Shown: positions 42,575 through 51,856, counted from the first letter of the stretch. The stretch: 64,000 nucleotides of DNA from Chitinophagaceae bacterium (GCA_016787135.1 JAEUVK010000221.1:1-64000), one strand, 5' to 3'. Program-made: numbers and translations. The notes: generated by a model from the letters alone, not told the origin.

Positions 42575-44356
42575 ATGTCTTTAGTTACCTACCAGCAACT
42601 TTTTTCCCAATACACTGCAGAACACAGCTTACTCAATAAAAAGCTTGGCTGGCTGAGCTTTTTACGCTTATTGCTTTTTACGGGGGCTATTGTATGTGGT
42701 TATTATTATCTGGTGAATGACAGCGGGTATTGGATAGTGACCTGCCTGTTGCTTTTAGCGGTGTTTCTCTACTGTATCCGTCTATATGATCAGATAAAGG
42801 AGAAAGCTGATTTTACAAAAGCGCTTATTGACATCAATAGCAGCGAGATCAGTTTCCTGAAAGAAGGCGTTTCAGTTTACGCAAATGGTAAAGAGTTTAT
42901 CGACCCGCATCATCCTTATTCTTACGACCTCGACCTTTTTGGCGAAGGTTCATTATATAAACATCTCAACCGGGCCACAACAGCATTTGGTAAAGAAACC
43001 CTTGCCGGGTCGCTGCTTCATCCGGATGTCACAGTTATTGCGCAAAGACAGGAAGCCATAAAAGAACTTTCCGGCAAGGTCGGTTCCCGGCAACATATAC
43101 AGGCATCAGGCAGTATTTATGTCACAGAGGCCGCTGACCTGGATAAACTGAAGAGCTGGATCAAATCAGCGCCGGCATTTAAAAGTGCTGGTTCTTATTA
43201 TATATTGCTGGTATTTCCCTTCGCTACACTTGCTGTATTATGTTCTTATTTCTTTTCAGGAAGCGACAGGCTGTTGAATGTATTCTTCGGCCTTTTTGTG
43301 CTTAACCTGTTCATTACCTTTTCTTTTATCCGGACTATGATGAAGCAAATGTCTGTTTCATCGGTAATCACAAAAGTGCTTCAGCAGTTTGCAGAACAAT
43401 TAAAAGAAGTGGAGAAACAATCTTTTCGTTCATCTCTATTGCAGCAATTGCAAAGCAGGTTAAAACAGGATACTTTCAATGCTTCGCAGTTCATCCAGCA
43501 ACTGGCTTCTTTGTTCAGGTATCTCGATTTTGTCCTGAACCTTGTCGTAAGTACTTTTCTTAATGGCCTTTTCCTTTTTCATGTACATATCCTTTTTGCG
43601 CTGGACCAGTGGAAAAAGAAACATGCAGGGAAAATAATGGACTGGCTGCATGTGATCGGGGAGTTTGAAGCGCTTCATTGTTTTGCTAATCTCGCTTTTA
43701 ATAATAAGGATTTTTGTTTTCCTCAATTATCAAATGAAGAAGGACTATCAGCGACCGGCATGGGCCATCCATTGATCCGGAGGGAGAAAAGGATCTGTAA
43801 TGATGTTTCATTTCAGCAGGAAAAATTTATTGTGCTCACTGGTTCCAATATGTCTGGGAAAAGCACCTTTCTCCGGACATTAGGTATCAACCTTGTGCTG
43901 GCAAGAACTGGTTCCGTGGTTTGTGCTAAAAATTTTGCTTTATACCCCTACGAGCTGCATGTCAGCATGCGCATTACCGATTCACTACAGGACAGTGAGT
44001 CTTTTTTTTATGCAGAACTTAAAAGACTGCAGGCTATCATTGAACACCTTAAGTCTGACCGCAAGACCTTTGTTATACTTGACGAGATATTACGAGGTAC
44101 TAACAGTAATGACAAACATAACGGAACTATCGGTCTTATCCGGAAGCTGGCAGCCTATGAATGCTGCGGCATTATTGCGACACATGACCTGACCATTGCT
44201 GATATGTCTGCAGCATATCCTGGCTATATGGGCAACAAATGTTTCGAGTCTGTCATAGCAAATGACGAACTGATCTTTGATTACAAGCTAAAAGAAGGAG
44301 TCTGCAGTAAACTGAATGCGTCTTTCCTGATGAAGAGAATGGGTATTATCGAATGA
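42575..44356 (+). CDS. Membrane-associated MutS-like ATPase
   Basis: This 593-residue protein has a MutS-type ATPase at the C-terminus: Walker A TGSNMSGKSTFLRTLG near 421-436, Walker B FVILDEILRGTNSNDKHNGT near 497-516, and GIIATHDLTIADM. It lacks the mismatch-recognition domain. Instead the N-terminal half has hydrophobic pairs at about 27-70 and 205-255 that look like transmembrane helices, with a MutS core/lever-like helical part between. Such proteins are widespread in Bacteroidota and their function is not known. A role in mismatch repair is unlikely from the topology. Confidence 0.85.
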   Translation: MSLVTYQQLFSQYTAEHSLLNKKLGWLSFLRLLLFTGAIVCGYYYLVNDSGYWIVTCLLLLAVFLYCIRLYDQIKEKADFTKALIDINSSEISFLKEGVSVYANGKEFIDPHHPYSYDLDLFGEGSLYKHLNRATTAFGKETLAGSLLHPDVTVIAQRQEAIKELSGKVGSRQHIQASGSIYVTEAADLDKLKSWIKSAPAFKSAGSYYILLVFPFATLAVLCSYFFSGSDRLLNVFFGLFVLNLFITFSFIRTMMKQMSVSSVITKVLQQFAEQLKEVEKQSFRSSLLQQLQSRLKQDTFNASQFIQQLASLFRYLDFVLNLVVSTFLNGLFLFHVHILFALDQWKKKHAGKIMDWLHVIGEFEALHCFANLAFNNKDFCFPQLSNEEGLSATGMGHPLIRREKRICNDVSFQQEKFIVLTGSNMSGKSTFLRTLGINLVLARTGSVVCAKNFALYPYELHVSMRITDSLQDSESFFYAELKRLQAIIEHLKSDRKTFVILDEILRGTNSNDKHNGTIGLIRKLAAYECCGIIATHDLTIADMSAAYPGYMGNKCFESVIANDELIFDYKLKEGVCSKLNASFLMKRMGIIE

Positions 44357-44358
44357 CC

Positions 44359-44604
44359 CTAACTGAGTTTGATCTTCATTGTTTTCATTAGTCCATAAAT
44401 AGAAACAAGGGTCCAGGTGCCTTCCAGTATTACAAAGGGCCAGTAATTGATGAGCAATGAGGCATAACAGGCCAGTGCAGCTCCGGTCACATTCAGCACA
44501 TAATACGATTTGCCGTTGCTGTCCATCCATCTTGCTGTACTCAGGAAGAAGGCTAGCAAGATCAGGCCGACGCCAATGGTGCCGATAATATCATTGTAGT
44601 GCAT
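44359..44604 (-). CDS. Small CBU_0592-type membrane protein
   Basis: This 81-residue protein has three hydrophobic segments (about 6-22, 37-53, 56-72) and the pattern NGKSYYVLNVTGAALACYASLLINYWPFVILEGTW, which I recognise as the CBU_0592 family of small membrane proteins of unknown function. It converges with the MutS-like gene, with two bases between the stops. Confidence 0.75.
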   Translation of the reverse strand: MHYNDIIGTIGVGLILLAFFLSTARWMDSNGKSYYVLNVTGAALACYASLLINYWPFVILEGTWTLVSIYGLMKTMKIKLS

Positions 44605-44654
44605 AGCCGGAATTTTTGGAAAGGTAGTTGATGAATACGGATTTGCCTGCTGTC

Positions 44655-45332
44655 TTACTTTCTGATCGCTTCCAATATGTCTTTGCTGACAGGAGAAACA
44701 GAGGGCCCGAAATAATTGGTCAATTTCCCTTCTTCATTGACGAGATATTTGGTAAAATTCCAGGAAGGAGGTTCGTTGTTCCAGCCATTTTTAGACGAAT
44801 CGGTCAACCATTGAAAAACGGGGTGCTGATCGGCAGATCTGATGACCGTATTTTTTTTCACCAACGGGAATGTGATGCCGTAATTGACCTTGCAGAACTG
44901 GGCGATCTCTTCATCGGTTCCTTTTTCCTGCTCTTTAAAATCGTTGGCAGGAAATCCGATGACCGTTAATTTATCTTTATACCGGTCAGATAATTTCTGC
45001 AAATCATCATATTGATCGGTATAGCCGCAGTTACTGGCTGTATTCACCAGTAAAACTTTTTTGCCCTTCAGTGTAGCAAAGTCCAGGGTATCACCGTTGT
45101 TCAATATAGCTTTTAATGAATAAAAAGACACAGCAGGCTGTTTATTGCCGGAAAGTTCTTTGGTATTCTTTCCAGTGAGCCTGGCGAACCACATCCAGGC
45201 GGGATAAACAGCTTTCAATACTTTTTGCCGGTAGGTCATATTCCTGGAATTACGGTTGATGATCTCCACGTAAACTGCAAAGATTACCAGTAAAACTAAA
45301 AGAACAATAATAAAACGCTTAAGTTTTCTCAT
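44655..45332 (-). CDS. Membrane-anchored glutathione peroxidase-like protein
   Basis: This 225-residue protein has an N-terminal transmembrane anchor (residues 6-26), a basic linker, and a glutathione peroxidase domain from about residue 65. The tetrad is Cys in NTASNCGYT, Gln in FPANDFKEQEKG and Trp-Asn in WNFTKYLV. It resembles the exported paralogue at 10710-11276 but is anchored. It is probably a thioredoxin-dependent peroxidase facing the periplasm. It starts seven bases after the aldehyde dehydrogenase stop on the same strand, suggesting joint expression against lipid peroxidation products. Confidence 0.88.
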   Translation of the reverse strand: MRKLKRFIIVLLVLLVIFAVYVEIINRNSRNMTYRQKVLKAVYPAWMWFARLTGKNTKELSGNKQPAVSFYSLKAILNNGDTLDFATLKGKKVLLVNTASNCGYTDQYDDLQKLSDRYKDKLTVIGFPANDFKEQEKGTDEEIAQFCKVNYGITFPLVKKNTVIRSADQHPVFQWLTDSSKNGWNNEPPSWNFTKYLVNEEGKLTNYFGPSVSPVSKDILEAIRK

Positions 45333-45338
45333 TGTATT

Positions 45339-46721
45339 TTATTTCAGAAAAAACTTCAAAAGTTTCAGTTTTCCTTTCATCGGCGGGTATTTGATGTCCG
45401 GGTCGAACCATGCCGGTGTCTTCATTACCGCTTTTCTATGTGTGAATACATCAAAACTTCTTTTACCATGATAGCTACCGATACCGCTTTGCCCAATGCC
45501 GCCAAAAGGAAGATGGTGATTAGTGAATTGCCAGGCAGCATTATTCACACATCCGTTGCCGAATTGCACTTTTTCGATCCATTCTTTTTGTTTTTTACTA
45601 CTGCCGGTGAAAACATAAAATGAAAGAGGGTTCGGGTTACGTTTAATAATATCTATTGCTTCCTGCTGTTCACGAAAAGTGAATATGGGTAGGACCGGCC
45701 CGAATATCTCTTCACTCATCACCGGTGCATCAGGATAAACTTCATCCAGTAGTGTAGGTTCAATAAAAAGGCTTTGCCTGTTGTATCGCCCCCCATAAAC
45801 TATTTTTCCCTGCGATAGGTAACTGATCAGTTTATCAAACCTTTTTTCATTAATTATTTTACAATAACCGCCCGATTCTGCGGGATTGCTACCATAAAAC
45901 TTTACGATTGACTTTTTGATCAGCTCCAGCAGCTTGCCTTTTACATCCTCGTGAACAATAAGATAATCCGGAGACACACACATTTGGCCTGCATTGGCAA
46001 ATTTGGCAACTGTAATACGACGAGCTGCAACTTTCAGGTCAGCATCTTTTTCTACAATGCAGGGATCTTTGCCCCCAAGCTCCAGGGTGACCGGAACCAG
46101 GTCTTTTGCGGCTAATTGGTAAATGGCTTTTCCAACGGGGATACTGCCTGTATAGAATACGTGATCAAAACGAAAAGTATTTATCATCGCCGGTATCACT
46201 GCTGCCCCGTCGCCCTGCATTACTGTCGCCAGCTCCGGTGGGAAACTTTCCGAAATCATCTTTTCGATCAGGGTTGCGGTAGCCGGAGCAAATTCGCTCG
46301 GTTTAATTACAATACAGTTGCCGGCGGCAATGGCGCCTACAACAGGTATCAGCAATAGTTGTAAAGGAAAATTCCAGGGGCCAATGATCAATACAACGCC
46401 AAGGGGTGAAGGATATAAATAAGATGAGGACGGGAGGTTAAGTAAATTAGTGCCAACCTTTTCAGGCTGCATCCATTGTTTCAGATGTTTAATGGTATGA
46501 TTGATCTCCTGTAGCAGCAGCCCGGTCTCCGTTACCCAGGTTTCTTCCGGGCTTTTCCTGAGATCGGCATGCAGTGCGTCATATATTTCCTGTTCATGAT
46601 CTAAAATGGATCTTTTCAATTTTTTTAGCTGTTCAAGCCGGAAGGCATATGATCTTGTCATGCCGCTGTCGAAATATCTGCGATGGGCGGCCAGTTGATC
46701 TTTTTGGGTGTCAATATTCAT
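45339..46721 (-). CDS. Aldehyde dehydrogenase family protein
   Basis: This 460-residue NAD(P)-dependent enzyme oxidises aldehydes to acids. Visible motifs are GPWNFPLQL (near 115), FTGSIPVGKAI (near 190), the catalytic Glu in LELGGKDP (near 210), the catalytic Cys in NAGQMCVSPDY (near 244) and EEIFGPVLPIF. It fits the class 3, fatty-aldehyde-type group. I use ATG 46721 (MNIDTQKDQ); the longer frame to 46838 adds residues without family similarity. It pairs with the membrane glutathione peroxidase. Confidence 0.93.
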   Translation of the reverse strand: MNIDTQKDQLAAHRRYFDSGMTRSYAFRLEQLKKLKRSILDHEQEIYDALHADLRKSPEETWVTETGLLLQEINHTIKHLKQWMQPEKVGTNLLNLPSSSYLYPSPLGVVLIIGPWNFPLQLLLIPVVGAIAAGNCIVIKPSEFAPATATLIEKMISESFPPELATVMQGDGAAVIPAMINTFRFDHVFYTGSIPVGKAIYQLAAKDLVPVTLELGGKDPCIVEKDADLKVAARRITVAKFANAGQMCVSPDYLIVHEDVKGKLLELIKKSIVKFYGSNPAESGGYCKIINEKRFDKLISYLSQGKIVYGGRYNRQSLFIEPTLLDEVYPDAPVMSEEIFGPVLPIFTFREQQEAIDIIKRNPNPLSFYVFTGSSKKQKEWIEKVQFGNGCVNNAAWQFTNHHLPFGGIGQSGIGSYHGKRSFDVFTHRKAVMKTPAWFDPDIKYPPMKGKLKLLKFFLK

Positions 46722-46929
46722 GGCAAGAATAAATGGGGCTTCAAGGTAGTTGAAAAAAGCAGACCATCCGGTGTCATTTTTATCAGCCTGCTGCCGGCAC
46801 TGTCGTAGATTTTCATAGGTAAACATACACATGTCCATAGTTATACAGTAAAGAGGAAAATTTTTTTAATGACCCGGCGAAAATGGACGCATTTTTGTTA
46901 TATATCTTCATCATTTAAAAATCAATACA

Positions 46930-47262
46930 ATGAAACCAAGAATCTCCACAGCCATCCTGGCATTATTGTTAACCATTACTGCTACGAATGCTCATGCAAT
47001 TGTCATCACCGATGGAAGCCCGAAGAAAGAGACGCCTGCTGAAATGACCGAGGCACAGAAAGCGGCAAGATTAGAAGAGATCAGGGTACGTGTAAATGAG
47101 ATTAAAGCCATGGATAAATCGGAACTGACTAGAGCTGAGAGGAAAGAACTGAAAAGGGAACTCAGGGGGATGAAGAAGGAAGCCAGAACTATGCAGGGCG
47201 GAGTATATCTTTCAGTAGGTGCTATCATCATCATCATACTCGTATTGATACTGATCCTTTAA
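46930..47262 (+). CDS. Small exported protein with coiled coil and C-terminal membrane helix
   Basis: This 110-residue protein has a signal peptide (residues 1-23, ending AHA), a highly charged helical middle (about 38-85; EIRVRVNEIKAMDKSELTRAERKELKREL) and a C-terminal hydrophobic stretch of about 17 residues (VGAIIIIILVLILIL) that ends the protein. I know no function for it. A clear terminator follows at 47309. Confidence 0.75.
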   Translation: MKPRISTAILALLLTITATNAHAIVITDGSPKKETPAEMTEAQKAARLEEIRVRVNEIKAMDKSELTRAERKELKRELRGMKKEARTMQGGVYLSVGAIIIIILVLILIL

Positions 47263-47308
47263 TATATATTCATAGCCCTTAACCTTCGTCCCGTCTGAAG
47301 GGACTATG

Positions 47309-47341
47309 ATTGCCTGTGGATTTTTCACAGGCAATTTTTTT
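47309..47341 (+). terminator. Rho-independent terminator
   Basis: ATTGCCTGTG pairs perfectly with CACAGGCAAT and is followed by seven T. It ends the small exported protein transcript and shows that the next gene cannot start at 47310. Confidence 0.9.
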
Positions 47342-47383
47342 ACGGGCTGTAATATCTTTAACGCTGTTACAAGACACCACCAT

Positions 47384-47391
47384 TAAATTTG
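47384..47391 (+). promoter_or_regulatory. -7 promoter box TAAATTTG
   Basis: An exact consensus match, five bases before the TTG start of the M23 peptidase, pointing to a leaderless transcript. Confidence 0.5.
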
Positions 47392-47396
47392 CGCTA

Positions 47397-49226
47397 TTGA
47401 AACGATCAAATCTTCACATCGCCGTATTCTTTTTTTCTTTTTTTGCAATACCCTCCTGTTTGCCGGAAAATGTATTGGCGCAGCCGCCAACTAACTACCC
47501 GCAGAATTATTTTCGCTGGCCGCTGAATATTAAGCCGGAGATAGTAGCCAATCTCGGTGAACTTCGTGCCAATCACTGGCATATGGGGCTGGATATCCGC
47601 ACCAACCAGAAAGAGAACCTGCTGGTGTATGCAGCAGCCGGGGGGTATATTTCAAAGATCCGCATCGAAAGGTTTGGTTTCGGTCGCTGTATCTGGATCA
47701 CTCATCCTAACGGCTACACTACATTATATGCTCATCTCAATAATTTTTTTCCGGCATTGGAGCAATATGTGACGGAACAGCAATACAAACAGGAAACATG
47801 GGCGATCGAACTTGACTTTCCAAAAGAGAAGTTTCCTGTAGCTAAAGGACAGTTCATTGCCTATAGCGGCAATACCGGCGGATCGGCTGGACCGCATGTG
47901 CATTTCGAGATCAGGGATACCAAAACAGAGGAGTGTATTAACCCTATGTTATTCGGCATGCCGTTGCCGGATAATGTGAAGCCCTCTTTATTAAAACTGG
48001 CCTTATATGATCGCAGCCGGAGCATATATGAACAGTCGGCACAGATCTTTCCATTGAGAAATACCGACAGCGGGTATGTCATTTCTAAAATACCGGTATT
48101 GAAAACCGGACTCAGTAAATTAAGTTTCGGCCTGCAGGCTATTGATAAAATAAGCGGCTCTAACAATGAGAATGGTATTTATTCAGCCAAATTGTTTTTT
48201 GATGAACAACCGGTCATAGATTTTACGATGGAACGTATCAGTTATGCCGAAACAAGGTACCTGAATGCACATATTGATTATAAATACCGGTATAATGGCG
48301 GGCCGTATTTTCAAAATCTGTTTCAATTACCCGGAGATCATTGCGGGGTTTATCACAAGGAGAATGGTGATGGTGTGATCAGGCTTACTGATTCGGCTGT
48401 CCATTCTGTTCGTGTGGAAGTAAAAGATGTCAATGCAAATACATCACAGTTAAGATTCCTGGTCCGGTATGACGAAAGTCTTGCTAAAGCAATTACACCA
48501 ATGCAGTCGCAGCAGTTTGTTCCGGATTATGTAAACCTGCTGGAAAAGCCCGGTTTTGAGGTTTATCTGCCCGAAACCTGCCTGTATGATTCAGTGCATT
48601 CATTTTATTACCGTAATAATTCCTTTCCTGAAGGTGCTGTATCGGCGATCCACCAGGTAAATGAAGCATCAGTGCCTGTGCATAGTGATCTGACAGTTCG
48701 TATAAAACCTGACAGAGCAATCGGTGCAGAAATAAAAGACAGAATAGTCATTCAAAGAACTTACCGGAACAGTACTGATGTAAGAAAAGCAATATGGGAA
48801 GGAGAATGGATGTCCGCTAAGTTCAGGGACTTTGGCTTTTTCCAGGCATTTATTGATGAAGACCCTCCGGTAATAAATGACCCAGGCAAAGGGGATACCA
48901 TCAATCTCAGCCCGGTGAGCCGTATTGTATTTACGCCAGCGGATAATTTTGGGTTAAAAAATTTCAGGGCAGAATTGGATGGGAAATGGCTGCGGTTTAC
49001 CAACGATAAAGGCAGGAATTTTATATATAGCTTTGATGAACGCTGTCCGTATGGAGTCCATGAATTAAAGGTAACTGTGGAAGATATAGTGGGAAATGTT
49101 ACTACCCGATCATGGTGGTTCAAAAAATATCCTTATACGCCACCGCCAAAGAAAAAGGCAGTGAAGAAAAAAGGAACTTCTAAGAAAACTGTTGCAAAAA
49201 AGAAAACGACGACCAAAAAGAAATAG
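47397..49226 (+). CDS. Exported M23 metallopeptidase with Lys-rich tail
   Basis: This 609-residue protein has a signal peptide (KRSNLHIAVFFFSFFAIPS). The LytM/M23 domain at about 40-190 has zinc ligands in HWHMGLDI (His, Asp) and GPHVHFEI (HxH), for cutting peptidoglycan cross-bridges. Two or three beta domains follow, then a Lys/Thr-rich tail (KKKAVKKKGTSKKTVAKKK) that may bind acidic polymers. I chose TTG 47397: the -7 box at 47384-47391 and the terminator at 47309 lie in the longer frame. The peroxiredoxin gene follows after two bases. Confidence 0.88.
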   Translation: MKRSNLHIAVFFFSFFAIPSCLPENVLAQPPTNYPQNYFRWPLNIKPEIVANLGELRANHWHMGLDIRTNQKENLLVYAAAGGYISKIRIERFGFGRCIWITHPNGYTTLYAHLNNFFPALEQYVTEQQYKQETWAIELDFPKEKFPVAKGQFIAYSGNTGGSAGPHVHFEIRDTKTEECINPMLFGMPLPDNVKPSLLKLALYDRSRSIYEQSAQIFPLRNTDSGYVISKIPVLKTGLSKLSFGLQAIDKISGSNNENGIYSAKLFFDEQPVIDFTMERISYAETRYLNAHIDYKYRYNGGPYFQNLFQLPGDHCGVYHKENGDGVIRLTDSAVHSVRVEVKDVNANTSQLRFLVRYDESLAKAITPMQSQQFVPDYVNLLEKPGFEVYLPETCLYDSVHSFYYRNNSFPEGAVSAIHQVNEASVPVHSDLTVRIKPDRAIGAEIKDRIVIQRTYRNSTDVRKAIWEGEWMSAKFRDFGFFQAFIDEDPPVINDPGKGDTINLSPVSRIVFTPADNFGLKNFRAELDGKWLRFTNDKGRNFIYSFDERCPYGVHELKVTVEDIVGNVTTRSWWFKKYPYTPPPKKKAVKKKGTSKKTVAKKKTTTKKK

Positions 49227-49228
49227 TA

Positions 49229-49693
49229 ATGGTGACACTGAAAGAAGGAGACAAAGCTCCGATGTTCGCAGGAACTGACCAGGACGGGAGGAAGGTTTCA
49301 TTAGCTGATTATAAAGGGAAGAAACTGGTACTGTATTTTTACTCAGAAGCAGGATCGCCTACCTGCACCATTGAATCGTGCAACCTCAGGGATAATTTCA
49401 GTTTATTGAAAAAGAAAGGTTTTGAAGTGGTGGGTGTAAGCCCCGATGACGAGGCGGCGCAGAAGAAATTTGCGATCAAATATAAACTGCAGTTCCCGCT
49501 GATTGCTGATACCACTCATGTGATAGTTGAAGAGTATGGAGTGTGGGACCGGAAAAAAATGTTTGGCCGGGAGTATATGGGTGTGCTGAGAACGACCTTT
49601 ATCATTGATGAAAAAAGTGTAATAAAAAAAATATTTACAAAGCCGAGGAATAAAGCCCATGCTGAGGAGATACTTTCTGTTATGTCTGCCTGA
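49229..49693 (+). CDS. Peroxiredoxin (Bcp/PrxQ type)
   Basis: This 154-residue thioredoxin-fold peroxidase has the peroxidatic Cys in GSPTCTIESCNLRDN (near residue 46) and a likely resolving Cys five residues on, the PrxQ arrangement. The usual TPGCT is SPTCT. It is cytoplasmic, with no signal peptide. It starts two bases after the M23 gene stop. It reduces hydroperoxides with electrons from thioredoxin. Confidence 0.9.
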   Translation: MVTLKEGDKAPMFAGTDQDGRKVSLADYKGKKLVLYFYSEAGSPTCTIESCNLRDNFSLLKKKGFEVVGVSPDDEAAQKKFAIKYKLQFPLIADTTHVIVEEYGVWDRKKMFGREYMGVLRTTFIIDEKSVIKKIFTKPRNKAHAEEILSVMSA

Positions 49694-49777
49694 CGAATGC
49701 TCGGAATCTCCCTTACCAGTGCAATATCATTAAGCAACCAGTTTCCTTTTGCAAACGATAGTATAGGATACTTAAAT

Positions 49778-50776
49778 ATGCAAAAGATGAGACATTCTGT
49801 ATTGCTGATCTGTTTTTTCCTGCCGTTGACAGGTTTGGCACAGGATAGTACCCTGAATAGCCTGATGAAGGATATGGACAATGAAGGGAAGGAAGGGAAA
49901 AGACCTGTTCACATATTCAATGGAGTAAAAGCGATCAATGCGAATACTACTGAAATGACGGGCAAAGGGAAAATGGATTTCAGGATCACCCACAATTTTG
50001 ATGATATCGATGGCCGGGGTGGTATCTTCGGCCGTTTTCTTGGTTTGGATAATGCGAGGGATGTCCGTATCGGTTTTCACATCGGGCTTTCTGACCGGCT
50101 GGATGTAAATGTAGCGAGAATAAAAGGGGCTGGTTCAGTTGGTAAGTTATACGAACTGGCGGTTAAATATTTGCTGATACAGCAATTGGAAAATGACACG
50201 AAACACCCATTGTCTGTTGCTTTGTTTGTCAATGCCGCTGTCTCTTCAGCCAAAGCCTCTGCTTTCCCGAATTTTGAGAATAGCTTCCGGAGTTTTTCTG
50301 ACAGAATGAGCCAGACAGTTCAGTTGATAGTAGCCCGCAAATTTGGTAAAGTAAGTTTACAATTGAACCCAACCTTTGTCAATACTAATTATACCATATT
50401 AAATGATGATGAAAATATGTTTGCTATTGGAGGCGCTGCCCGCATACCGGTGACACGAAACCTGAACATTGTTGTTGATTATTTTCATCCTTTCCGTTCA
50501 AAATCAAGTAAGGATTTCTTTAAGACAATAGATGCAACGTATAACCCTCCGGCAGATGTAGTGTACAATCCATCGGTTATAAAATTTTATGACCCTCTCG
50601 GCATCAGCTTTGAGATATTAACAGCAGGGCATATTTTCAATCTGAATTTTACCAATGCTGCCGACATACTTGAAAACAGGTTCATTCCGCGTACCACAAG
50701 TTCATGGTCAAAAGGAAAGTTCCGGTGGGGTTTCACTATCGCCAGGAAATTTGTAATATGGCGGCCTAAAAAGTGA
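49778..50776 (+). CDS. DUF5777-type outer-membrane beta-barrel protein
   Basis: This 332-residue protein has a signal peptide (MRHSVLLICFFLPLTGLAQ). The mature part has many amphipathic strands (FRITHNFDDIDGRGGIFGRFLGLDNARDVRIGFHIGLSDRLDVNVAR) and fits the DUF5777 family, probable outer-membrane barrels often found with c-type cytochrome or lipid-hydroperoxide genes. I use ATG 49778; ATG 49787 is equally possible. The frame open from 49697 adds non-conserved residues. Confidence 0.8.
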   Translation: MQKMRHSVLLICFFLPLTGLAQDSTLNSLMKDMDNEGKEGKRPVHIFNGVKAINANTTEMTGKGKMDFRITHNFDDIDGRGGIFGRFLGLDNARDVRIGFHIGLSDRLDVNVARIKGAGSVGKLYELAVKYLLIQQLENDTKHPLSVALFVNAAVSSAKASAFPNFENSFRSFSDRMSQTVQLIVARKFGKVSLQLNPTFVNTNYTILNDDENMFAIGGAARIPVTRNLNIVVDYFHPFRSKSSKDFFKTIDATYNPPADVVYNPSVIKFYDPLGISFEILTAGHIFNLNFTNAADILENRFIPRTTSSWSKGKFRWGFTIARKFVIWRPKK

Positions 50777-50782
50777 TCAATA

Positions 50783-51082
50783 TTGAAGTATCGTATTAAG
50801 GAGAATTCTTTTTTTGCAAGAATAGCAGCCCGAAAGTTAAAAAGCCGGAGAGCTGCTATCGTATTTGGTCATACCATTCATTTATGCGGAGCAACAAAGG
50901 AAGAGTTTCTGGAAAACCAACGGTGGTTGCGGCATGAACTTAAACATATTGAGCAATTTCAGCACTATGGGTTTACCTGGTTCATTGTTTTATACCTGTG
51001 GGAATCCTTGAGGAAAGGATACCGAAATAATAAATATGAAATAGAAGCAAGGGAAGCGGAAAATACTCAGATCACCCATTGA
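50783..51082 (+). CDS. Small HExxH protein (DUF4157-like)
   Basis: This 99-residue protein starts at TTG. It contains RHELKHIEQFQHYG near residues 49-62, an HExxH zinc-binding motif as in DUF4157-type putative peptidases, followed by a hydrophobic stretch (FTWFIVLYLWESLRKGY). Proteolytic activity is not established for such small forms. It follows the DUF5777 gene by six bases and its end overlaps the convergent birA gene by 16 bases. Confidence 0.75.
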   Translation: MKYRIKENSFFARIAARKLKSRRAAIVFGHTIHLCGATKEEFLENQRWLRHELKHIEQFQHYGFTWFIVLYLWESLRKGYRNNKYEIEAREAENTQITH

Positions 51083-51840
51083 ATTTCTCCATGATCAAAC
51101 TGCTCTTCAATGGTATGCTGAACGATCAGCCTGCCTTCCGCAGTTACCCCTTTAATGATCGCTTCAAAAACCCGGGTATCTTTTTTTAGTTTTACTTTTT
51201 CATTTCTTTTATAAAGGTGGGATAGATATTCTGCAAAAACTATATTGAACTCTTTTGTAATTAGTTCATGGTAGCAGTGGTTGAACGTAAGGCAAAGTTC
51301 TTTTGCGAGAATAACGGGTTCAAAATTCTTCCCGGTAATTTGTTTCAGCGAAACCGGGTTCAACAGATCACCCGGAAAACTCGTCTCGTTGATATTGATA
51401 CCTATTCCTATCACCGCCCATTCCCAGCTGCTTGTTCCTGTTTTCTGGCTCCTGATGATAGATTCTATTAAGATGCCGCCTGCCTTTCTGTCTTTCCAGT
51501 AAAGGTCGTTTGGCCACTTGATCCTGGTGTCTTCGCCGGCATATTTGCTGAACCATTCAGCAACGGAAATAGCTGCGCAGGCACTAAGCTGAAATTGTTG
51601 TGAAACCTGCAATAGCACAGGTTTTATAATAATACTCAGGGCAATATTATCTCCTTTTGAAGAGGCCCATGTCTTACCCCTCTGACCTTTGCCAGCCACC
51701 TGTTCATGAGCGAATATGGCCATACCATGTTCCGCCAAACCAGCATGAATCTGTGTCAGGGCATAATTATTGGTACTGTCAACTGTCTGTAGCTCAATAA
51801 ATGGGCTGCCTGTCGGTGATGGAGAGGGGGGGTATGGCAA
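51067..51840 (-). CDS. birA: Biotin--[acetyl-CoA-carboxylase] ligase
   Basis: This 257-residue enzyme attaches biotin to the carboxyl carrier protein. The biotin/ATP site is GKGQRGKTWASSKGDNIALSI near 48-68, followed by KWPNDLYWKDRKAGGILIE near 114-132. There is no N-terminal helix-turn-helix, so it is not the repressor form. A short SH3-like C-domain ends the protein. It starts at TTG 51840; a one-mismatch -7 box (TTATTTTG) lies on the minus strand at 51858-51865. It is divergent from rsfS. Confidence 0.93.
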   Translation of the reverse strand: MPYPPSPSPTGSPFIELQTVDSTNNYALTQIHAGLAEHGMAIFAHEQVAGKGQRGKTWASSKGDNIALSIIIKPVLLQVSQQFQLSACAAISVAEWFSKYAGEDTRIKWPNDLYWKDRKAGGILIESIIRSQKTGTSSWEWAVIGIGININETSFPGDLLNPVSLKQITGKNFEPVILAKELCLTFNHCYHELITKEFNIVFAEYLSHLYKRNEKVKLKKDTRVFEAIIKGVTAEGRLIVQHTIEEQFDHGEIQWVI

Positions 51841-51848
51841 TTAATTGC

Positions 51849-51856
51849 TATTTTTG
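51849..51856 (+). promoter_or_regulatory. -7 promoter box TATTTTTG
   Basis: An exact consensus match on the plus strand, 109 bases before rsfS. It is a candidate promoter of the rsfS-ftsH group. Confidence 0.35.

Noticed and set aside
47310-47396. Longer N-terminus of the M23 peptidase
   Set aside because: It would start inside a terminator hairpin and upstream of the -7 box at 47384-47391.
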